Shown: positions 22,201-32,682 of the stretch, piece by piece
Numbering within the stretch: position 1 is the first letter of the stretch
How the letters are laid out: every line of letters begins with the position of its first letter
NCBI RefSeq assembly: GCF_932526225.1
Contig: NC_064048.1
Coordinates: forward strand, 9,386,515 to 9,450,514
Direction of reading: 5' to 3'
Length of the DNA: 64,000 nt
Source: Nematostella vectensis
Taxonomy: Eukaryota > Cnidaria > Anthozoa > Actiniaria > Edwardsiidae
Program-made: the position numbers and the translations under genes
The notes under the pieces: generated by a model
The model's database searches: none
What the model saw: the letters and a program-made list of their open reading frames with translations, nothing else
Told to the model about the DNA's origin: nothing

Positions 22201-24353
22201 AAGCTAAACACTTTATGTTTACTGTGATATGACAACAGCGGATGATAGTAAGCTAAACGCTTACATCTCTTTTTTATAATTTTGTGTAGTTCTGTTATTT
22301 CTATATTGTACGAAACAAAGGTGAACAACGCGTTTCGATTAAAAATAATAAATACAAAAGTAAAATGAATAAATAAACATTATTCTAGGCTAAAAGGTGC
22401 AGAATAAACAATTCTTTGTCTTGTTTTTCATCTGCGTTTCTAATATTCGACAGAAGCTAGTTCCAGTCTCCTTGTGAACGCGGAAATAATCTTCTCAGCG
22501 GCGTAGCCAGGATTTTTAACAGGAGGGGGCACAAAAGGAACTTTCAAGGAATTTTCTTCTGTATTTTAAATAATGTCTCATACATTTACTGTATTTTTGG
22601 CTGCTAAAGGGGGGGCCCTAGGCCATCCCCCCCTGGTTACACCCCTGCTTCTTATACTGGTTTTTGTCCGCCCCTAAAACTTAAGTCAATCAATATCAAT
22701 TTTTCAAAACCTGTCGGCTTTTGTGGTCGCATTGCCAGCTCCTTATTAGGACAATACTCACCATATTTGGGGGTCCACTTTTTATAAATGCGACGTGAGC
22801 TTGCAGGAATTAGTGTTTGCTACGCGAAAGCTAGCGATAGCTCTTGAAAGAGCACCACAGGTTTCCTGCACGCTCGCCAGGCTTCAGAGTTATCTTAAAC
22901 CATAAAGTGAAAATTCCATACATTTTCTGTAGTGCAACAACAGACATTCGGGACCCCAAGTTGTCTTGGTCTAGAAGATGGGGATAACTCATCTGTCTAT
23001 TTGTCTGTTTGTTTATTTGCCGAGCCAGAGTTGTACCTATCCCCCGAGAAAAATCGCTTCATGCGAACACACCCTAAGATACACTCTGTCATTGCACTTC
23101 ATATTACTTTTAGGATGGACAATGGTTTTCAAGGTCGTGTCAGGGCAGTCTCCGCTGACCACTGTTTTGTGGGCCTCCAATCTAACACGTGACGCAGACA
23201 GTAACGCACTCTCCGTCACAAAGACAAACACAAGCCATTACAAGAGTATGATCGTCGAGGATTGGGATGCCTTTGGACCGAATGAGGTAAGAAGTCCGGC
23301 TATCTAAGGTTAAGGTAATTCCTCTGAAATTGAAGTTACGGTGAGATTTTCTTTATTCTTTTAAAATAAGATCTTCTATGGTGATTCAAGCAATATCGCG
23401 GGCCCTTGTACAGAACTGGGCAATGAAATTCAGAGGATTGATCTTAACTATGAATTTAGCGTTAGAAAAGGTTATGCTTAGGCAGGCTCGTAGCCGGGAT
23501 TTTGAGCAGGGTGGGGGGTGGGGTTTGGGGGGACGGGGTTCATTGACCCATAAAGCGGGGCATTTTTTAAAAGGTAGCTTGTCCTACCTTGTAGTGGCGG
23601 TTAATTTCCTTAATTAGAGTGGACTTTCCACATTTCAGTCAATCTTGTTTTCAAAACTGTCGTTTTTCTAGCTCGCTCTTTCATTTCCTTATTAGGAATT
23701 ACACACCATATTTGTGAATCTGCTTCAATCATTTTTGTCGCTTTTTTGTTTCTCTAGAACTTTGTAAATCTTGAGAAATCCGTGTTTGCTGGCAGCCATC
23801 TTGGAAATGGAGCCTAGTCCCTAACGTTTTAGAATATCACAGGTCTCCCGCGCGCTCGCCCCAGGCTCTTTTAGACAATTTAGAAAAACGACAGCCATTG
23901 ATTGATATGGTCGAGAAGGGGGGTGCTCTTCAGGAACCCCGAACCCCCCTGACTACGGGCCTGATGCTACCGAAATATTAACAATGTATCCCTCAACAGG
24001 TGCTTGTAGGTGCGTATGTTGAGGGGTTCTCGGTGTTTCACATGATTTTCAACGCAAAGAAATCCGACAAGATGAGCTGGATGCAAAAAAGTCGAGTTCT
24101 TAGTTCGCCGTGGACCGACCCAGCTCTGAGTGTCGCGATTCTTGAGTTTACTCTGAAAGGGATCTGCCCTGACTACCCTGGAGTCTGTCAACAGTTTGAT
24201 GTTCTTCAAAGCGGACGCAAAGATTGCAGCTTTATTGGTGATTTGAGCAATTCATTTGTAATACACACGCGAGCAGGGGGGTGTATAGGGAAAAACACAG
24301 GGTTGGGTTCAGTGGGGTACCACGAATCAATAAAGCTCAAATCAGTATCTTAG
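16277..24353 (+). CDS. EGF-EMI-EGF-EGF-fibrinogen-like extracellular protein (5' end missing)
   Basis: Nine exons with matching phases: 16277-16390, 16642-16696, 17770-17868, 19136-19239, 20259-20372, 21172-21285, 21828-21953, 23114-23286, 24000-24353 (stop TAG). Exon 1 is an EGF domain ([12 protein letters not shown]). Exons 2-4 together make one EMI domain (NVCDRRDSY, then [14 protein letters not shown], then [19 protein letters not shown]). Exons 5 and 6 are EGF domains ([28 protein letters not shown], calcium-binding type). Exons 7-9 form a fibrinogen-C-like domain ([38 protein letters not shown]). EMI plus EGF modules are typical of secreted matrix or receptor ectodomains. The first exon enters in phase 1, so an upstream exon with the signal peptide must exist. 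Confidence 0.75.
16883..17523. mobile_element. Possible MITE in EMI intron
   Basis: The left end (GGTTACACTAGGTAGCCAAC, TGAGGTT) and right end (AACCTCAGTTAGCCAA, TAGTGTAAACAC) are imperfect inverted repeats. It contains the smaller foldback at 17269-17330. Boundaries are approximate. Confidence 0.4.
17269..17330. mobile_element. 62-bp foldback element with 9-bp target duplication
   Basis: Starts GGCCCGTACCCAGGA and ends CCTGGATACGGGCC. It is flanked by TTAACACCA at 17260-17268 and 17331-17339. Its ends resemble those of the element at 23483-23963. Confidence 0.8.
19284..19960. mobile_element. Inverted-repeat element containing a nested MITE
   Basis: Arms of about 140 bp at 19284-19425 and 19815-19960 are inverted copies (ATCCATATCTCATGAAAG, ACATCGTATGACA). 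The family is related to the array at 46285-46930. A second MITE (19480-19786) is inserted between the arms. A short ATTACAAATG-type tandem run follows to 20032. Confidence 0.65.
19480..19786. mobile_element. MITE, CATATCA family, copy 1
   Basis: Ends CATATCAGTCAAT and complementary ATTGCTTGATATG, with subterminal GTCGTTTTTCTA on both arms. The internal sequence (GGAGCCTAGTCCCTAACG) matches 23631-23909. Confidence 0.75.
21928..22255 (+). repeat. 49-bp tandem repeat that copies a 5' splice site
   Basis: About seven units of 49 bp (GTTTACTGTGATATG ... GGTGGTAAGCTAAACAC). The first unit is the end of exon 7 of the EGF-EMI gene with its donor GGTG|GTAAGC; the rest repeat it into the intron. Using any later donor would read into an in-frame TGA. 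Confidence 0.9.
22496..22648. mobile_element. Short MITE, GGCGTAGCCAGG ends, copy 1
   Basis: Ends CAGCGGCGTAGCCAGG and complementary CCTGGTTACACCCCTG. Interior shared with 26773-26918 (CATACATTTACTGTATTTTT). A possible short target repeat CTTCT flanks it. Confidence 0.65.
22687..22905. mobile_element. Diverged CATATCA-family MITE remnant
   Basis: Shares order and motifs (CAGCTCCTTATTAGGA, CCATATTTGGGGGTCC, CACAGGTTTCC) with the elements at 19480 and 23631. Ends are degraded. Confidence 0.45.
23483..23963. mobile_element. Foldback element split by a nested MITE
   Basis: Ends CAGGCTCGTAGCCGGGAT and complementary GACTACGGGCCTG, with G-rich/C-rich arms. Interrupted by the MITE at 23631-23909. 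Flanks ATGCTTAGG and ATGCTACCG could be a decayed 9-bp target duplication. Confidence 0.55.
23631..23909. mobile_element. MITE, CATATCA family, copy 2
   Basis: Closely matches 19480-19786 across its length (CAGTCAATCTTGTTTT start, GATTGATATG end). Inserted in the last intron of the EGF-EMI gene. Confidence 0.75.
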
Positions 24354-24546
24354 CTCTGATAGCAGGGTCTTGGTCCATCTAGAAACGTTTTCTATCCAAA
24401 TACAAACATAAAATGAACCGTCTTCTTAAGAACCACGAGGGCCACACGAGGGCCGATGGCAGTCAGACTGAAATCAAAAGACAAACAGGAGGGACGTGCG
24501 GGCGGACTGTCAAATATAAAAAGGCAGACAGACTTAAGTAGGACTA

Positions 24547-24819
24547 GTCTGCTTGGCAGCCGCTTTGAGGCGTGCGTGACACACGTGACATGACGGATAA
24601 ACCTGGAAAACGCGCAATTCCAGATTCCAGAGAAGACACAATTTCTTCAGTGGCTATAGGTTCCTGGCATTACGGACTGATTTTTAAAACACAAATAATG
24701 TGAGGCCGAAGTGCACATAACCAGATTTTGGCTTTTTAAAATAAATTTTCCTTCTTTTCCGTCATGTCGTGTCACGTGGAAAAGGCGTGCGTGACACTAA
24801 AAGCGGATGCCAAGCAGAC
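24547..24819. mobile_element. 273-bp MITE with TA target duplication
   Basis: Ends GTCTGCTTGGCAGCCGCTTT and the complement of GTCTGCTTGGCATCCGCTTT, flanked by TA on both sides (24545-24546, 24820-24821). The interior is found inverted at about 54005-54158 near the senataxin gene. Confidence 0.8.
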
Positions 24820-24821
24820 TA

Positions 24822-26772
24822 ACATAGAGCGGGTAGCGTAACTTCCGGAGGGCCGTGGGAAACCTCAACCAAGACAAAATAATCTATTTGATTCCGGGCT
24901 ATTTAACAGGCCGTACGCACTAAATTATCAGTCAGATCCTCAAAGAAACTTTTAATAGACACACTGCTTTTACAATTGCGAAATTTTTTGTTATTTTTTT
25001 AAAATCATCAAATCGGAGATTGTTATGTAATCGACCGGATTACACTGGTGACAATACCGCTCTAATGACTATTAATTCATCGTTTTAATGAGTCGATCAT
25101 TTCTTTTGTTCTTTTCAGCTAATCACAAGGGTATCGACGTGATGGCTGTTTATCTTCGTTGACTGCGGTGTCTCATCCACACTGGTAGAGAACCGCTACA
25201 AGGTCGTGCTTAGTTTACCAACCTATCCACCCATTTGACCAAAGACATTGGAAGAGATAGCCTCCTCCGCAGGAAACTCGTAAAGAAAAAAAAAGAAGTA
25301 AAAGAACGGGTTACCTGTGGTGAAATTACAGAGAAGGGAGACTAAGGAGAAGTAGAGAGGGGCGCCTCCGATTTCCCTGTTTTCTCACTTCCGTTTTTCT
25401 TTGGCCACAGGAAACGCAGTTTCCTTAGTAGTTTCCTTACATGGAAGTGACCGCGTTTGTCAAAAACGACAATTTTTGGCTAATTTTTCTAGATATGCGA
25501 ATCGCTGTATGGAGAGTTTAGCTTTACCATGATCATAATAATAAATATAATAATAATAATGATTATGATGAGCGAGCACACCGTGCCAGTTGACCGCAGG
25601 TAGGTTTAGTTCAAGACATGCTATTGAAAAACATTCCATGCCCTATTTTATAGTTACCATGTAAAATCCTATTATTGTGGTTGTAATAAAAAGGGGTAGA
25701 GGCGATTAACATGAAAGCGAACCTTTTTATTTTGTTTTACGTCAAACATTCGTGTAATGAGAAACTTTTTAAACAACATTTTCTAGACGCATGTACGTAG
25801 CGTTGAGTTTCCATGGAAACGTCTACACCTACTCCCGAAAGCTGAGTGGACGTCTAGAGAGCGGTACCTATATCACTAAAGAGGAGACTGCCTCATGACA
25901 ATATTACGGAGCCTTAAAAGTCGATCCGTAAAAAGTCGATCCATAGAAAGTCGAAACAAGCAAACTTGAACACGAACCAGTAAAATATAAACACGATTTT
26001 GCTAAAGGAATTGGCACGACCACATGCCCTTCTAGGGCTCCGTAGAATCTGTTATGGTGACCGTGCACAAACAATCATTTGTGTCTCGAATAAAGCACCA
26101 ACAGCTGATTAATCAGCTTCCCTTCCTCGCCCCCGATCTTTACCTTAGTTATTGGAACACCGCTATTTATGCCTGAAAATGCCTGTAAATACAAAATAAT
26201 TTCCTACTCGGCATAACATTTGAGTTGAGGTGGGCGGAGACCAGAAACACATTTTTTTGTCTATGTGGCAAAAAAATATTACATTGGACACTAACCATCA
26301 TTATTTCCATACTAAGCAAGGTCGAAAATAATCCAGCTAAAACGGAATTTTAACTATAATTTTACAGAAACGTTACAGAAACAGTTTTCAACTTTGTGAA
26401 GTGATCCAATATTAACACATCGAGTGCTGTCTTTGGCGTCAAACGTAACCGATGAGACAACATGGGGGTGTCAATATTTCCGTGCTTCAGGCTATCATTA
26501 CAAAGGCAAAGTCCATCTGACACAAGATAAGAAACATGTTGAAAGCTCACGCGTCTTTTTGAATAGTATTTTTGATGATTTTTAGACACGCAGTTCAATC
26601 ATACTTAATTTTTTTTATATATAATCAAATTTCACCAATCGGCTTGCAGAGTGTTTGCAGTCATTCTTTCTATATTTTTCGTTTTTATTGCACTTGTTTA
26701 ATAGTCTTCTTTGTATCCTCTTGTATAGACATCTCCGATGGACTCGGCAGTAATGATTTAAGCGTGAGTCTT
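24822..26772. other. No gene seen
   Basis: Downstream of the EGF-EMI gene. Holds the second copy of a short dispersed repeat (about 25430-25500) and an ATA/ATAATA run (about 25540-25560). No exon can be supported. Confidence 0.5.
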
Positions 26773-26918
26773 CAGCGGCGTAGCCAGGAGCAGAAGGGGG
26801 CCCAAAAGGGACTTTCAATGCATTTTCTCCTGTATTTTAGAAAATTACTCATACATTTACTGTATTTTTTGCTGCTTAAAGGGGCCCCCCATAGGCCACC
26901 CCCCTGGCTACGCCCCCG
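26773..26918. mobile_element. Short MITE, GGCGTAGCCAGG ends, copy 2
   Basis: Ends CAGCGGCGTAGCCAGG and complementary CCTGGCTACGCCCCCG. Interior matches 22496-22648. Flanked by GTCTT on both sides. Confidence 0.7.
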
Positions 26919-27077
26919 GTCTTTCTTGAGTTTGATAACGTGCAAAAAAAGTGTTTTTGCTGAACCAGGGATATGAGAAGACAGGGGCTGCATTAGCATG
27001 GTTCCAGCGCATTTCTGGTATCAATGTTTGGATCAAATCTATCAAGTCTATCCCAAGTTAAATAGAGCCAAGAGACC

Positions 27078-27209
27078 GAGACCGTTTCTAGAAAAAAAGC
27101 AAGTTGACGCTAGCCCAGGAATGAATGCCCTTTTTATCCAATCAAATGTCAAGATAGCCGTATTTATCCCTGGGTTTAGCGCTAACCTGTTTTCTAGGAA
27201 CCTGCCCTA
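27078..27209. mobile_element. Foldback MITE next to the start of copy B
   Basis: Inverted arms around GGTTAGCGCTAA and TAGCCCAGGAATGAATGCCC, the same family as 62837-62964. It ends about 25 bp before the first visible base of copy B homology. Confidence 0.65.
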
Positions 27210-27233
27210 GAACTCGACCCCCCTCCCCACAGT

Positions 27234-28185
27234 ATATTGGCATAGAAATACCCCCCCCCCCCCCAACCCCACCTTTCAAAAATTACAGTCTCCTTTTTTC
27301 TGGAAGGGAGGGATGAATCTTTTCTGTAATCACTTAATTCACAAAAATTATAATATTATTTGCTTTTAGAAAATGTGTGACACAAGTATGAATGTTCATG
27401 TTTTCTTGGTGTCAAAAACACCATTCATTAGCCTTCACTACATGTTCACAATTGTTTCTTTTACAATTTAGTAGTAATCGAATCGATGAACAAGTAGATA
27501 GATACTATCCCCTAGTTCATAATGTACTTCATTTTTAGAATATTTTTTACACTTTTCCAATGGCGACATTTTGTCACTTCTTTGCTTTCCCTTTTGCTGT
27601 CATCCACAACCGTCGAAGAATCCAAGGTCGCTGAAAAAGGACGGACAGGTCGGGACTCTGCAGGGAGAAAAGTCGATTTAGTGACAAAGGAAAAAAGGGA
27701 AACTTTAAGACAAAAAATAAATCGTGCATAAAAAAACTTTGCCATCATATCTAACACCCGTCCCTATGTAACGAACAATGGTCGAAATGATTAATTCAAA
27801 TGTTGCTCTCTATTGTTCAAATCAACTGCGATAAATTATCTATGTTTTTATCACTGCAATGCTTTCAGATTAGGAGAATTTTTCATTTGAACTGGAATAT
27901 CTTTCGTTGAAAAACAGGTGATCTGAGTTTCCGTGGGCGTATGCTAGAAATAGAATCTTCGTGCTAAATTTACCCTAACGAATATTTGGCTTTCAGCCTT
28001 GAATCCCACGCTTATTTACTTATCTTTGTTCGCGCTGATCATTTCTTCCCTTAGCTAACGCAGAAAAAAAGTGATGTAGTAAAGCAAAAAAAAAATAAAA
28101 AAATGACAATAAAATAAAAATAACAGTCAACTTTTGATTCTGTAACTGAGAACATTTTAATGTGATACTGAAATTCTTTGCGCCC
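27234..28185. other. No gene seen, copy B left flank
   Basis: Matches 1-968. A 69-codon plus-strand frame (27522-27731) has a hydrophobic start but is frameshifted in copy A, so I do not call it a gene. Confidence 0.55.
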
Positions 28186-28668
28186 TCAAGAGAGAGGATC
28201 AAATTCTTCAATTGAAGACAGATAGGTTTCAAAATGTACTACATGACTAATGAGAAGACTCTCGCAAAAAGCTAGGAATCCTTTTTTCTTACCCATTATT
28301 GAGAAAGGCGTATCCTCCTCTTGTTCCGATGGACAGCTAGTTTCTTCACCAAGTTGTATTCTAGGCTCTATGTTCTCAGCGATCTTTTTGAGACATCTTT
28401 TCAATAGCCATAGGATCCCGAGCAAAGCAATGAACCCAAAAAGTTGAATGATGGCCATTTGGGATTTCGCATCATCCCTAAGCTCAGCCCTTAGATACAT
28501 TGTCTGCTGTTCAATGGTTGAAAAGACGTGTGAGTCTACTGTCAGTAGTAAATCAGTGTATATATTATGAAGTTGCTGAGTCCAGCATTTTTTATGTATA
28601 GTATAGTATTCATAATTAAATGAGGTTATACGCCCCCTGGAGCTATTAAAACGCGTACTTTGTGACAA
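28186..28668 (-). CDS. Hypothetical single-pass membrane protein, copy B
   Basis: Counterpart of the frame at 969-1391, with the same membrane segment (MAIIQLFGFIALLG) and acidic tail. A 5-base insertion compared with copy A near 28603 removes the copy A ATG from frame and joins a longer N-terminus (MSQSTRFNSSRG), giving 160 residues. The first codon common to both copies is after this point, so the true start or splice site is unknown. Function unknown. Confidence 0.45.
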   Translation of the reverse strand: MSQSTRFNSSRGRITSFNYEYYTIHKKCWTQQLHNIYTDLLLTVDSHVFSTIEQQTMYLRAELRDDAKSQMAIIQLFGFIALLGILWLLKRCLKKIAENIEPRIQLGEETSCPSEQEEDTPFSIMGKKKGFLAFCESLLISHVVHFETYLSSIEEFDPLS

Positions 28669-28825
28669 GAGCTGTTTAACAATCGGACGGAAACTTTACA
28701 GTTTACAGACTTTAAAGTTTTAATTGAATTTTGTCAAATGTTTAGCTAGTATAATTGTTGGGGGAGGGGGCAAAACCCTCAGCTGCTCAACACACACCGA
28801 GCTAAGAATACGGGTCATATGAGAG

Positions 28826-29215
28826 AGCCTCTGTGGCGCAGTTGGCAGAGCGTCGCTCTGTAGTGCCTGTGCCTCGCACCACAGGTTTCCCGGTCGCTCT
28901 GTAGTGCCTGTGCCTCTCACCACAGGTTCCCCGGTCGCTCTCTAGTGCCTGTGCCTCGCACCACAGGTTTCCCGGTCGCTCTGTAGTGCCTGTGCCTCTC
29001 ACCACAGGTTTCCCGGTCGCTCTGTAGTGCCTGTGCCTCTCACCACAGGTTTCCCGGACGCTCGGTAGTGCCTGTGCCTCTCACCACTGGGTTCCCGGTC
29101 GCTCTGTAGTGCCTGTGCTTCTCACCACAGGTTTCCCGGTCGCTCTGTAGTGCCTGTGCCTCTCACCACTGGGTTCTGGGTTCGATTCCCGGTTACGACG
29201 AGAGTTGAGTTAGTT
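28826..29215 (+). mobile_element. tRNA-derived SINE with internal minisatellite, copy B
   Basis: A box TGGCGCAGTTGG at 28834-28845 and a consensus-like B box GGTTCGATTCC at 29179-29189. Eight 41-bp units lie between them, as in copy A. The copy B B box fits the pol III consensus better than that of copy A. Confidence 0.75.
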
Positions 29216-29296
29216 GGTCTCGGCTTTGCTTGCTTCGCTGTGATCGGTTAAAGCGCAGCTGGGAGGTCCATACCCTTGACCGCCCCTCTTGGTACG

Positions 29297-29540
29297 CACA
29301 TGTTACCAGTACCTACATGTTACGAGTACGCGCATGTTACGAGTATGCGCATGTTACGAGTACGCGAATGTTACGAGTACGCGCAGGTTACCAGTACGCG
29401 CATGGTACGAGTTTGCGCATGCTACTAGTACGAGAATGTTACGAGTACGCGAATTTTACGAGTATGCGCTTGTTACGAGTGCACGCATGTTACGAGTAGC
29501 GCTTGTTACGATTACGCGCATGTTACGAGTACGCGTCTTT
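29297..29540. repeat. 17-bp minisatellite, copy B
   Basis: About 14 units of the ATGTTACGAGTACGCGC type, more diverged than in copy A and lacking most ATGTAACCAG variants. Confidence 0.85.
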
Positions 29541-30361
29541 GAATAGCTCATTGCTGCTATTGCTTGAGGAGCGCGTGCCGAAATCAGGGATGTATGTTTA
29601 TTTGTCTAAATAAAGGCGGGAAGTAATAATTGCTGCTTGTTCGGCAGATGTTTGTTACAAAGTTAAGGATTAGAAAAGCTTTTTCCGTTAAACAGTAAGA
29701 TTTTAAACATTTACCACTTGTATCTGTAGCCTTTCATCTCTTTCCTTTTGTAATAAATTATCGCTTTGCTGTTATCATCAGTCAATTCAATCGATCCATT
29801 TGTTTGCCCCCATCTCCAATTATTTGTATTTAATCGAACCATTTGTTTAAGTTACTCATTGGTTCACCAATTCTAATTAAAAAGGTTATCAATTAGACAT
29901 GCTTAACTTTGAAACATTACAAGATTTTAACTCTGCACAGTAAAATTCTTTTTTGTGACGGATATAAGGAAGAAATAAAACAAACAGGTAGAACGTGAGT
30001 GTTCTGATCTTGAACCAAATTTTGCCCAAGAATAACGAAGTATCAAACATCTTACTGAAGACACGCGGGACGACAATGATTATTTATTTATTTGTCTTAG
30101 CCTACACACACAAAAGCAAAGGATAACAGCTCAAAGGCAAAGCCAATCAAAAACAGTGCGAGTCAAAGTCGAGATTCCATGGTGAATATTTTATGACAAA
30201 TTACGGAGGTAAAAAAATATTTGCCAGCGTTTGGTCAGCACTGCTCTCAAGAGTTTTGTTTAAGCGTACGAAAGGTAATTTTTTTTTCAGTTTGTGGTCC
30301 AAAAATTTTGTTAGTTTATGTTTCGAATGAATTTATTTTAGCACGTTTGACTATACATGTT
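29541..30361. other. No gene seen
   Basis: Counterpart of 2489-3317. Nothing recognised. Confidence 0.55.
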
Positions 30362-32468
30362 AAGGGGTGGCGATGGGGTACCTCGAAATTTCGAAAGTCT
30401 CGCAAACATTTCGCAAGGTCTCGGACGATTTTATTCGCAAGTCTCGAAGTCTTGTTTTTTCTCACTTGATTTTTAAACGCGATCTCGGATTCTCGGATTT
30501 TGATCTGTTTTAGCGGAGCCATTTATTTTTGGTGTAAAGGGGAAATAGCAAAATGCATCAATTGCATAAAAAAATAGTCAACAGGGAGAGGAAAAAGGAA
30601 GAAATGTCCTTGAAATTTTTGATAAACAAAATATAACAATAATGCAATTTAATTATATTCAGTACTTTCTTATAATTTCACCTTTGTCTCTTAGACTTGT
30701 CCTCACCCAGGACCGGTGGGGACAATAAAAATTGGAAACAGCCTTCCATCATCTTGCAAAACCAATCAGGGGAATAGATAAAATGATTAAATGAAGTTTA
30801 AGGCAAACTCTCTGTATACACGCATAAATCTTGGCGTGAATGAATATTAGTAGAACTCCTCTGGTTGCCTTTATCCATTTCTTGCCTTAATTTATGGCAA
30901 GAAAAAAACAGGCACTGAATTCCACATAATTGACAAGAACTATTTTCCTTCCTCCGTGCTTGCATTTTGTCGCCATTTCGGGGCCATTGTCGCCATTTTG
31001 GGGTATGGGAGTTGCTGACTTGGCGTGTGACACCACAGGATACCCCCCGATGACCACAAAAATCAAGTCGCATAGCTATACCATATTTCTATACCTTCTT
31101 ATACACATATATATGCAAGGTGTTAGTGATGACTTAGATGTCATTTTTTTTAGAATTTACTTCCAAAGCAAATATGTTTTTCTACATTGCATTCATTTTG
31201 GAGTAGGCAACCAACAACAGGCCACTATATGGTAAAAAGTGTGTGCACCAAATATGTAATGCATGAAAAGAGATTTATTTGTGGATTTTAATTTCCACAC
31301 TTATTTCTGAATAATCAGTCCAATGAATCGCCACTAATTCGATACATAAAAAGTACAGTAAATGGCATCTAAACTGACTACATTTTTGGGGATCTTTGGA
31401 ATGCTGTTAAGGGCAACGCTTTTAAGAATATTGTTTGTATTAAAAAAATATTCTACTATGAAGGAACATAATAATTGACCATTAGACTCTTGACAACTTT
31501 GACAGCCATAGTCACACAGGAATTGTGTATTTTAATGTACTGCATAATTTATATTATTAAATGATGGCTGGATCCATTTTGTTACTATAGGCTGTAATAA
31601 ACTTTGGTATTTTTAATCTTATTAAAAATCCATTCTAAAGATGAGGAGAGCAGGATCCTAGACCCCCAGCTCTCCTAAAACTACCTCAATCAGTCAACAC
31701 AAAAAAGTGTTCAATGCGGGCTTTGCTTTTAGGCAGTGCCTAAATCTATATATTATGTTTTGTTTTCGAGTCTTGAGTCTTGAGCCTTCCGCTATGAACA
31801 GGAACTGTAGCTACCGTAGCAAGATTGTATTGTATTTATACTTATTCTTTTTGCAGCTGATGTTTATGACATACCTCGAGCAAGTTATCCAAAAACAAGC
31901 TCGGCGACCGGATAAGCTCAGGGCTCTGACTCCAAAAATTTGACATTCTTAAAAGCGGATCTCGGCGCCTTGGCAAGTCTCGGGTTCTCTTTTGAGAACT
32001 CGATAAACTTTTAACAACATTCGCTATTCTTCTGAGCCACTTGTTCCTGTCAGCCATATTTTAAATATTTGATGAATTAAATCTACGAAAGTTGAAAAGT
32101 TTGGTGGCTTTTCATCGGAATGCATTATTTCAGGAGATATTCGTAAATCTATATAGTAGAACTTTCTTCTTTGTTACTTATGAAAATTCTGTTATCTTTC
32201 ACTAGCATTTTCCACTTCCTTTCTTGCTTGTTTTATTCATTAAGGTCCCGATTCTTCAATTGATAAAATAATAAAACAGATTACTTCGAACACTGAAATC
32301 GCGTCTAAAAACCCGAGACTCCGAGACCGTGGTTAAAAAAACGAGGCTCCGAGACCCCTTATTTTTTGGAAAAAACGAGACTTCGAGACTTGCGTAAAAT
32401 GCCGAGATTCCGAGACTTCGCAAATTTTTTTCGAGACTTTCCAAATTTCGAGGTACCCATTGCTACCC
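30362..32468. mobile_element. 2.1-kb inverted-repeat element, copy B
   Basis: Counterpart of 3318-5427 with the same ends (AGGGGTGGCGATGGGGTACC; GGTACCCATTGCTACCCCT) and TCTCG-rich subterminal zones. Present at the same place, so it was inserted before the duplication. Confidence 0.55.
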
Positions 32469-32682
32469 CTCTATCTAGACCATCGCTATTTCTATTTTTT
32501 TTGTGCGAGGACATACACGTATTTGAATACACGTATTCAAAATAAACATTGTTTTGTGCAAATGGTGAATGGCAAATGGTAGTTATAAGACCAATTGCGG
32601 TTTGTAGCTATTAGTAAGGATTAGATAATGGACGCGAGTGTTGCCTTGATGCCTTCTTGTCAAACAACAGGAATCCTTCAAG

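Noticed and set aside
27522-27731. 69-codon frame with a hydrophobic start, possible secreted peptide
   Set aside because: Frameshifted by 2 bases in copy A, and the apparent start is not an ATG in good context.
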